Source: Lentimicrobium sp. (GTDB lineage: Bacteria > Bacteroidota > Bacteroidia > Bacteroidales > Lentimicrobiaceae). Taken from it: 6,110 nucleotides of DNA. This document shows positions 1 to 4,360 of this stretch, piece by piece (within the stretch, counting starts at the first letter, position 1; every line of letters begins with the position of its first letter). Position numbers and translations under genes: made by a program. The notes beneath the pieces are model-generated. The model did no database searches and was not told the origin of the DNA. It saw only the letters and a list, made by a program, of their open reading frames with translations. The stretch is from the NCBI GenBank assembly GCA_013336205.1, contig JAAXUD010000188.1, forward strand, positions 1 through 6,110, written 5' to 3'.

Positions 1-429
1 CTTTTACTGCTACTGCCTTTGTTTGTGTTGTTTACTTCATGCAACAGAACCACTATTGAAAAGGAAAACTATGCTGACGGTAAAGTCAGGTCAGAGAAGA
101 CTTTTAAAAAAATTGACGGCGAAAAACAATTAATTAAAGAAGTAGTTTACCATCCAAATGGTAAGAAGTACATAGAAGGCGGTTTTAAAGCAGAAAAACG
201 TGAAGGTTACTGGGCTTCCTGGTTTGAGAATGGTAACCTCTGGAGCGAAGGTGAATTTAAGAACGGGGAAAGCCACGGCAAGCGCACTGTTTACCATCAG
301 AATGGCAAAATCTATTATGAAGGAAACTATGATATGGGCAAACGAACCGGAATCTGGAAATACTACGATGAAAATGGGAAGCTGTTGAATGAAACGGATT
401 ATAGTAAAGTTCCGGATGATAAAAAGTAA
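1..429 (+). CDS. MORN/YwqK-repeat lipoprotein, 5' end missing
   Basis: The reading frame is open from the first base, so the gene is cut by the window edge; 142 residues are visible. It opens inside a signal peptide (leucine-rich stretch, then F-T-S-C) and Cys14 of the visible part is the probable lipid-modified residue, so the mature protein should be membrane-anchored outside the cytoplasm. The rest is a series of repeats of the form aromatic-x-x-N/D-G-K-x-x-x-E-G, starting near visible residues 24, 50, 75, 98 and 122, spaced about 23-26 residues. This is the pattern of the YwqK/MORN_2 repeat family, common in Bacteroidetes lipoproteins. Some relatives are labelled toxin-antitoxin 'YwqK antitoxins', but nothing here shows a toxin partner, so I infer only a repeat-built envelope protein. 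The lipid cysteine is followed by N-R-T-T and lacks the acidic surface-export signal, so a periplasm-facing location is more likely. The tail is lysine- and aspartate-rich. An internal TTG at 19 is not the start, because the signal peptide extends upstream of it. Confidence 0.85.
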   Translation, partial: LLLLLPLFVLFTSCNRTTIEKENYADGKVRSEKTFKKIDGEKQLIKEVVYHPNGKKYIEGGFKAEKREGYWASWFENGNLWSEGEFKNGESHGKRTVYHQNGKIYYEGNYDMGKRTGIWKYYDENGKLLNETDYSKVPDDKK

Positions 430-503
430 AGTTCTTTAGTTGTCCTGATAATATCATGCAGGCCCGCAAAAAGCCTTTCCCCTTGCTTTTAGTATGCAGT
501 TAT

Positions 504-551
504 CAACTATTTAAAGTATAGTTGCAATCGTAACGGCTAAATCGGAGCCGT
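504..551. other. Two adjacent small hairpins upstream of the regulator gene
   Basis: Two perfect inverted repeats lie back to back. The first is CAACTAT (504-510) with ATAGTTG (518-524) around a 7-base loop. The second is ACGGCT (533-538) with AGCCGT (546-551) around a 7-base loop. Neither is followed by a T-run, so they do not look like a standard terminator for the lipoprotein gene ending at 429. They could be operator sites or leader-RNA structure; no function can be assigned. Confidence 0.35.
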
Positions 552-588
552 CGCCTCCTGGTTTCTCCAACTCTTGCCCTGATTTTTA

Positions 589-596
589 TAAATTTG
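589..596 (+). promoter_or_regulatory. Candidate Bacteroidetes -7 element (distal)
   Basis: TAAATTTG matches the phylum consensus TAnnTTTG exactly and lies 85 bases before the regulator's start codon. The expected -33 TTTG is not clear at normal spacing; the nearest is TTTC at 562-565, with 23 bases between. It is therefore a possible promoter only. Confidence 0.3.
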
Positions 597-657
597 TTTC
601 CCGGGTTTATTTCTGAAGCGTGTTCTCATGTTCAGCCCTGTTATTTTACAAATTCTC

Positions 658-665
658 TATATTTG
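658..665 (+). promoter_or_regulatory. Candidate Bacteroidetes -7 element (proximal)
   Basis: TATATTTG is a second exact match to TAnnTTTG, 16 bases before the ATG at 682. If used, the transcript would have a very short leader. No good -33 TTTG is seen at 19-21 bases upstream. The motif AGCCCTGTT (634-642), also found before the flavodoxin gene, sits just upstream, where an activator or repressor could act. Confidence 0.3.
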
Positions 666-681
666 TTGAAATATTTGCCTG

Positions 682-1806
682 ATGGACTTTATGCTGATTG
701 CGGGTGTATTTATGGCGGTGCTGGTATCGGCATTATTACAATCAAAGAAAGGCAGGCAATTACACGACAGAATTCTTGCTGCTTATTTTCTTCTGTTTGC
801 CATAACCCTGCTGCTTAGTTATATCGAGATTTATAACCGAAGCCACAATTATCCGTATCCTGGCTTTATTAATACTTCCACACCGTTTATATTCCTGCAC
901 GGACCATTTTTGTGGTTCTACATCAGTGCACTGACAACGCGGAAATTCAAATTCAGCATTCTCCACCTGATACATTTTTTGCCTTTTATTCTGGTCTTTA
1001 TTTATTTCGTGTTTACTCAGTATATCAGACCGGTTGATTACAGAATTCAGTCTGACAGTGGTTTGCTTCAAAGGAAGCTTGATTACTCCCTGATAGTTGC
1101 CGGAATTGCTATATCTACACAAGCTTATATCATCTGGGGCATTGTTTTAATCAGGCGATACAATCGTCGGATAAAGGAATTAGTGTCATACACCGATAAA
1201 CTTGATCTTCGCTGGTTGCGGTTTCTGCTTTATACGTCAATTGTTGCCTATGCATTAATAAGTTCGCTTTATGGACTGGATGTTTTATTCGGCTTGTTCC
1301 GTTATTCTGTGCTTCAACCTGTAGGTTATACAATTGCTTCCCTCTTTGTACTCGTACTCGGATTTTTTGGCCTGCAGCAGGGAGATCTGTTTGTTGCTGT
1401 TCCTGAAGTAATTATTACCGATAAGAAAGGTGTAAAAGAGTTTTCTCCGGATGCACTCTCCGCACAGGAGGAAGTTTTTGTTGATATTTTACTGAACAGG
1501 ATGAAGGAGCATAAACCCTTTCTAAATCCGGATTTGAATATTTCAGCACTAGCCGCTGATCTTCAGGTTTCGGCCGATTACCTTTCAACCATCCTGAACA
1601 GCAGGCTGAATATGAGTTTCTTTGATTTCGTGAATCATTATCGTATTGAAGAATTTAAACAGCAATGTCGCAGACCTCAGAATAACCACCTTTCTATAAT
1701 AGGGATTGCATTCGATTGTGGATTCAATTCCAAAGCCACCTTTAACCGGGTATTTAAAAGAGTTACCAGCCTAACGCCCAGTGAGTTCAGACAACAGTCT
1801 CAATAA
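682..1806 (+). CDS. Membrane-bound AraC-family transcription regulator (7TM-HTH)
   Basis: This 374-residue protein joins an N-terminal membrane region to a C-terminal AraC-type DNA-binding domain. Seven hydrophobic segments can be read, roughly at residues 2-19, 31-51, 68-84, 93-112, 135-157, 179-206 and 211-231. A cytoplasmic linker follows to about 262. The AraC domain spans about 265-371. Its first helix-turn-helix lies near 287-307 (I-S-A-L-A-A-D-L-Q-V-S); the second lies near 337-370, with the family hallmark I-A-F-D-C-G-F-N-S-K-A-T-F-N-R-V-F-K and the ending T-P-S-E-F-R. The architecture is well known in Bacteroidetes, where the membrane half is thought to sense a signal, but the ligands are generally unknown. 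The motif L-D-L-R-W-L-R after the fifth helix is typical of this group. The start at 682 is preferred because it gives a complete first helix; an in-frame ATG at 691 is an alternative. The gene lies 108 bases before the flavodoxin gene on the same strand, so the two flavoproteins are its most obvious candidate targets. Confidence 0.93.
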   Translation: MDFMLIAGVFMAVLVSALLQSKKGRQLHDRILAAYFLLFAITLLLSYIEIYNRSHNYPYPGFINTSTPFIFLHGPFLWFYISALTTRKFKFSILHLIHFLPFILVFIYFVFTQYIRPVDYRIQSDSGLLQRKLDYSLIVAGIAISTQAYIIWGIVLIRRYNRRIKELVSYTDKLDLRWLRFLLYTSIVAYALISSLYGLDVLFGLFRYSVLQPVGYTIASLFVLVLGFFGLQQGDLFVAVPEVIITDKKGVKEFSPDALSAQEEVFVDILLNRMKEHKPFLNPDLNISALAADLQVSADYLSTILNSRLNMSFFDFVNHYRIEEFKQQCRRPQNNHLSIIGIAFDCGFNSKATFNRVFKRVTSLTPSEFRQQSQ

Positions 1807-1807
1807 A

Positions 1808-1875
1808 TTGAGCCCTGTTTTCTTCTGTTTACCGTTAAAGTGAGACCTGTTTCCCGTCAGTTGAGTCTTCTGTTT
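1808..1875 (+). repeat. Short direct-repeat block, candidate operator
   Basis: The spacer between regulator and flavodoxin genes holds repeated short words. TCTTCTGTTT occurs exactly at 1821-1830 and 1866-1875. TGAGCCCTGTTT (1809-1820) and TGAGACCTGTTT (1841-1852) differ at one base, and a third TGAG starts at 1862. CTGTTT occurs four times, starting at 1815, 1825, 1847 and 1870. The TGAG copies are 32 and 21 bases apart, close to three and two turns of the helix. AraC-family proteins often bind direct repeats spaced this way, so this is a reasonable inferred operator, untested. Confidence 0.4.
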
Positions 1876-1908
1876 TTGGGGGATGCATTTTCTTTGCATC
1901 AAAAAACA
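1871..1908 (+). promoter_or_regulatory. Hairpin immediately upstream of the flavodoxin start
   Basis: GATGCA (1882-1887) and TGCATC (1895-1900) form a perfect 6-bp stem around a T-rich 7-base loop. Outside an internal loop (GGGG opposite one A), TGTTTTT (1871-1877) pairs with AAAAACA (1902-1908). The structure ends 6 bases before the ATG at 1915, so if formed in RNA it would cover the ribosome landing zone. There is no T-run after it, so it is not a terminator. It could equally act as a DNA operator. Confidence 0.4.
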
Positions 1909-1914
1909 AGCCTT

Positions 1915-2391
1915 ATGAAAACAGCCATTGTCTACCGTTCGCATCACGGTACTACCGAGAAAGTAGCAAATATGATCAGCGAAGAAATCGGTAAAGAAAA
2001 CACCCGCCTTTTTAATCTTAAAAAAGAGAAGTTAATTGACCTCAGTAAATTCGACAGGGTAATTATCGGAGGATCCATTCATGCAGGCAGTATTCAAAAA
2101 AGTGTGAAAGAATTCTGCGCTGGTAATATGGTCGCACTTTTGGAGAAGCCACTGGGACTATTTCTTAGCTGCATGGAAGACCAAAAGGCCCGGGAGCAGT
2201 TTGACAGCGCTTATCCTGAATTGCTGAGATCTCACGCACGAAGTTGTAAAATTACCGGAGGTGAATTTAATTTTGACAAAATGAATTTTCTGGAAAAGGC
2301 CATCATCAGGAAAGTCAGTGGTATTAAAGAATCGGTGTCAAAAATTAATGAATCAGGCATTAAGGAACTGGTTTCGGAAATGAATGCCTAA
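1915..2391 (+). CDS. Flavodoxin-domain protein, HemG-like (Flavodoxin_5)
   Basis: This 158-residue protein has a flavodoxin fold expected to bind FMN and act in the cytoplasm as an electron carrier or oxidoreductase. The first strand M-K-T-A-I-V-Y runs into the FMN-phosphate loop R-S-H-H-G-T-T-E-K at residues 8-16. The segment D-R-V-I-I-G-G-S-I-H-A-G at 47-58 and the following K-E-F resemble menaquinone-dependent protoporphyrinogen dehydrogenase HemG, as does the A-I-I-R-K-V-S-G stretch at 129-136. HemG itself is a little longer (about 180 residues). Because several flavodoxin-like families share these features, heme synthesis is only a possibility and no symbol is given. The C-terminus carries a 12- plus 11-residue tandem duplication (136-147 and 148-158, both beginning G-I-K-E). 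The start at 1915 is chosen because the flavodoxin strand begins directly at this Met; an in-frame GTG at 1840 would add 25 residues with no family likeness. The reductase gene starts 31 bases downstream, suggesting one operon. Confidence 0.87.
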   Translation: MKTAIVYRSHHGTTEKVANMISEEIGKENTRLFNLKKEKLIDLSKFDRVIIGGSIHAGSIQKSVKEFCAGNMVALLEKPLGLFLSCMEDQKAREQFDSAYPELLRSHARSCKITGGEFNFDKMNFLEKAIIRKVSGIKESVSKINESGIKELVSEMNA

Positions 2392-2422
2392 GGAATATAT
2401 TATTGTTAAAACAATAGTAAGA

Positions 2423-3208
2423 ATGAAAATACTGGCCATAAATGGCAGCCACACCGGCGATAAGGGTTACACCCAATTTTTGATTAACATACTGATTAAA
2501 GGCGCAATAAGAGCAGGGGCAACATGTGAAACCATTGTGCTGGCCAACCATAATATCAAGCCATGCCTGGGCTGCCGGGCTTGTCAGCGATCGGGGCATT
2601 ATCTGAAATGTATTTACGACGAAAAGGATGACGTGGCAATGATTTTTGAAAAGATGCGGGCTGCTGATATGCTCGTTTATGCTACTCCTGTTTATATTTT
2701 TAATATGACGGGGTTGATGAAGATATTCCTCGACAGGATTACTTCAACAGCAGATTCATCGAAACTAACGTTGTCAAAGAACGGGCTGTTTTTTCATCAC
2801 ATTGATAAACAGTTAATTGCAAAGCCATTTGTTTTAATTACAACCCAGGATAACCTGGAAAATGAAACTTCTGACAATGTTATTTCCTACTTCAGGACAT
2901 TTTCGCGTTTTCTTGATGCCCCGGTTGCAGGAATAATCAGGCGAAAGTCAGGGGGATTGGTTGGTCATGGAAAGGATATCGGAAAGGAAAACAGATATCC
3001 TGTTATTCAGGAAGTGTATAGAGCAATTGAAACTGCTGGTTATGAGGTGGCTACAAGGCGTCGGGTTTCAGCCAAAACAGGTAGAAAAGCCTCAGCTGGC
3101 ATTATAGCAATGCCTTGGTTTATTGAGTTTATCCTGCATTTCGGTTTTATAAGACGAAACCAGCACTTTATGAAAAGGATTCTTGCGCAATCCCGCAAGA
3201 AATTTTAA
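2423..3208 (+). CDS. NAD(P)H-dependent FMN reductase / iron-sulfur-flavoprotein-like protein
   Basis: This 261-residue protein belongs to the flavodoxin-like FMN_red superfamily. The first strand and phosphate loop read M-K-I-L-A-I-N-G-S-H-T-G-D-K-G-Y-T-Q (1-18). The core motif Y-A-T-P-V-Y-I-F-N-M-T-G-L-M-K-I-F-L-D-R spans 86-105 and is diagnostic of the family. Cysteines at 48, 51, 54 and 63 form C-x2-C-x2-C-x8-C. Archaeal and bacterial iron-sulfur flavoproteins use a similar compact motif to hold a 4Fe-4S cluster, though with a shorter last gap, so a cluster is possible but unproven. The C-terminal third (about 205-261) is basic and has a hydrophobic stretch near 226-243, perhaps an amphipathic or membrane-touching tail. 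The likely role is cytoplasmic electron transfer or reduction of a quinone or other small molecule; the substrate is unknown. The start at 2423 places the first beta-strand at the N-terminus; an in-frame ATG at 2384 would add 13 residues and overlap the flavodoxin gene by 8 bases. Co-transcription with that gene is likely. Confidence 0.88.
   Translation: MKILAINGSHTGDKGYTQFLINILIKGAIRAGATCETIVLANHNIKPCLGCRACQRSGHYLKCIYDEKDDVAMIFEKMRAADMLVYATPVYIFNMTGLMKIFLDRITSTADSSKLTLSKNGLFFHHIDKQLIAKPFVLITTQDNLENETSDNVISYFRTFSRFLDAPVAGIIRRKSGGLVGHGKDIGKENRYPVIQEVYRAIETAGYEVATRRRVSAKTGRKASAGIIAMPWFIEFILHFGFIRRNQHFMKRILAQSRKKF
3180..3206 (+). terminator. Possible terminator overlapping the end of the reductase gene
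   Basis: TCTTGCG (3181-3187) and CGCAAGA (3194-3200) form a perfect 7-bp stem around a 6-base loop, lengthened by one T-A pair (3180/3201). ATTTT follows at 3202-3206 and includes the first base of the stop codon. The T-tract is short, so termination efficiency is uncertain, and coding constraint could produce the stem by chance. Confidence 0.4.
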
Positions 3209-3246
3209 CTGGTTTTATTAGCAAAACTCCTGTAATTTTAAGAATC

Positions 3247-3284
3247 ACGCGATGACGCAAAGACGCAATACCGATAGCTATCGG
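3247..3284. repeat. GACGCAA direct repeat plus 14-bp palindrome
   Basis: GACGCAA occurs at 3254-3260 and again at 3262-3268, with a related ACGC at 3247-3250. Right behind is CCGATAGCTATCGG (3271-3284), a perfect 14-bp palindrome. From memory, words like these recur between genes in Bacteroidetes genomes, so this is probably a small dispersed intergenic repeat rather than a gene-specific operator. No copy number can be given from one window. Confidence 0.5.
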
Positions 3285-3445
3285 GATGATTATCAGAGTC
3301 TTATATTGAATTTCATTGTAATTGCAATACATTGATAATCAATTGATAAAAGGGATTTAACGAAGTGTTGATTAAGGGTTTTGATGACAATCGCGAATTG
3401 CAGCATTTTTAATGTTAATAGTGTATGAATGTGGAAAAATCAGGA

Positions 3446-3994
3446 ATGAAGATATTCAGGCGGTTAATAACTATTATTTTTTTTGTTCCGTCAGTGGTGT
3501 TGGGCCAGCTGCCGGAAACGAAAAATTGGATATCAACCCGGCATTCAATTGAAATCAGCCCAATGTCTCCTGTTTTCAAAATTTGGGCTGTTCAGTTTTC
3601 GTATAGACTATCCCCGAAAAATGAGGGAATCCTGGGGCTTGCCTATGCTAATATCAAATATGATGAGGGGCGTTCACATGCGCCGACACTTTTGATAGGT
3701 TACCGGCATTTCTTCTGGAAAGGATTGCACCTGGAATACCAGTTGTGGCCTGCCTACAATGCTTATTTTGAGAATAATGAAGTTGCTTACTATAAAGGTT
3801 TCGAGTTATGGAATGAATTCAGAACCGGCTATCTTATTGATTTTATGATAGGGGATACTCCGGTCTTTATCAACCCGCAGTTGTTATTTGGCTTTGGATT
3901 GTATGCAGGTAATAAACCCGAAAGTTTTAAAAAGCAGGTTGAAAATGAATTTCTATTTGTTTACCCGAATGTGTTCGTAGGTATACGATTTTAA
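3446..3994 (+). CDS. Predicted outer-membrane beta-barrel protein, function unknown
   Basis: I do not recognise a named family. From the Met at 3446 the product has 182 residues. It begins with a classic signal peptide: basic M-K-I-F-R-R, hydrophobic residues 8-18, and likely cleavage after V-L-G at 18-20, leaving Gln21 first. The rest is rich in aromatic residues and in alternating stretches that read as about eight beta-strands, for example near 34-39, 47-55, 62-72, 80-91, 93-101, 118-134, 139-153 and 168-182. It ends V-F-V-G-I-R-F, an aromatic C-terminus like the insertion signal of outer-membrane barrels. A small eight-stranded barrel is therefore the best inference. The ATG at 3425 gives seven extra residues before the basic start of the signal peptide and is a fair alternative. 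The gene is followed by its own terminator and lies 237 bases after the reductase gene, so it is probably transcribed separately. Confidence 0.75.
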   Translation: MKIFRRLITIIFFVPSVVLGQLPETKNWISTRHSIEISPMSPVFKIWAVQFSYRLSPKNEGILGLAYANIKYDEGRSHAPTLLIGYRHFFWKGLHLEYQLWPAYNAYFENNEVAYYKGFELWNEFRTGYLIDFMIGDTPVFINPQLLFGFGLYAGNKPESFKKQVENEFLFVYPNVFVGIRF

Positions 3995-4047
3995 GATTAT
4001 AGCGCAGACTTCGTTTAAGGATTTCTAATCAGGGTGTTTTATTACTT

Positions 4048-4087
4048 ATCCGTCATGGGAAATTTTACCTGATGACGGATTTGTTTT
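4048..4087 (+). terminator. Hairpin terminator after the beta-barrel gene
   Basis: ATCCGTCAT (4048-4056) and ATGACGGAT (4072-4080) form a perfect 9-bp stem. The 15-base loop itself contains the self-complementary AAATTT. TTGTTTT follows directly. It lies 54 bases after the stop codon at 3994 and has the shape of a factor-independent terminator for that gene. Confidence 0.75.
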
Positions 4088-4360
4088 AATTGAAGCTGCA
4101 ATAAACGCAGGCAAACACAGTTTTAAAATCCAAAGAAGAAATTTCTTTTTCTACAGGAAGAGAATTTCAATAATTTTGCCGTCTGAATACTGATTTTGTA
4201 TTTTGTTCTGACAAGAAAGATTGACAAATGCTCTATCTTAATGTTGACAAAGTATGCACAACCATTGAATGATTGTAAATCAGCGCTAAGCATTAATGCA
4301 AGTAAACCAGGAATAACCCGAATTAAAAATGACTACCCATTCCAATAAAACTCAAAAGCT
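4088..4360 (+). promoter_or_regulatory. Long leader of the LamG lipoprotein gene with candidate promoter
   Basis: This AT-rich stretch holds no convincing gene. TAATTTTG at 4171-4178 is an exact match to the Bacteroidetes -7 consensus TAnnTTTG; TTTC at 4148-4151, 19 bases upstream, is a near match to the -33 TTTG. A perfect 12-bp palindrome, AAGAAATTTCTT (4136-4147), abuts that -33 and could be an operator. TTGACAAA occurs twice, at 4221-4228 and 4244-4251. GCATTAATGC (4290-4299) is another 10-bp palindrome. If 4171-4178 is the promoter, the untranslated leader would be about 175 bases, long enough for post-transcriptional control, though I recognise no riboswitch. Confidence 0.45.

Noticed and set aside
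1..429. YwqK toxin-antitoxin system
   Set aside because: The repeats fit the family name, but there is no toxin gene in the window and the protein is an exported lipoprotein, so the label would be misleading.
257..469. Reverse-strand reading frame under the MORN-repeat lipoprotein
   Set aside because: It is mainly antisense to a well-supported repeat protein and its translation shows no domain or low-complexity logic of its own.
460..480. Terminator after the MORN-repeat lipoprotein gene
   Set aside because: AGGC and GCCT (460-463 and 473-476) give only a 4-bp stem, without a proper T-run.
760..1122. Reverse-strand 120-residue frame under the regulator gene
   Set aside because: It mirrors the membrane-helix part of the regulator and has no recognisable domain, signal or start context.
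1840..1914. GTG-started N-terminal extension of the flavodoxin protein
   Set aside because: The added 25 residues have no likeness to flavodoxins, while the first beta-strand starts exactly at the Met at 1915. The extension would also turn the repeat block and hairpin into coding sequence.
2384..2422. Upstream ATG for the FMN-reductase-like protein
   Set aside because: The 13 added residues precede the usual first strand of the fold. The start at 2423 fits the family better, though 2384 is not excluded.
2360..2599. Reverse-strand frame across the flavodoxin-reductase junction
   Set aside because: It overlaps two genes with clear family motifs on the other strand and has no recognisable features.
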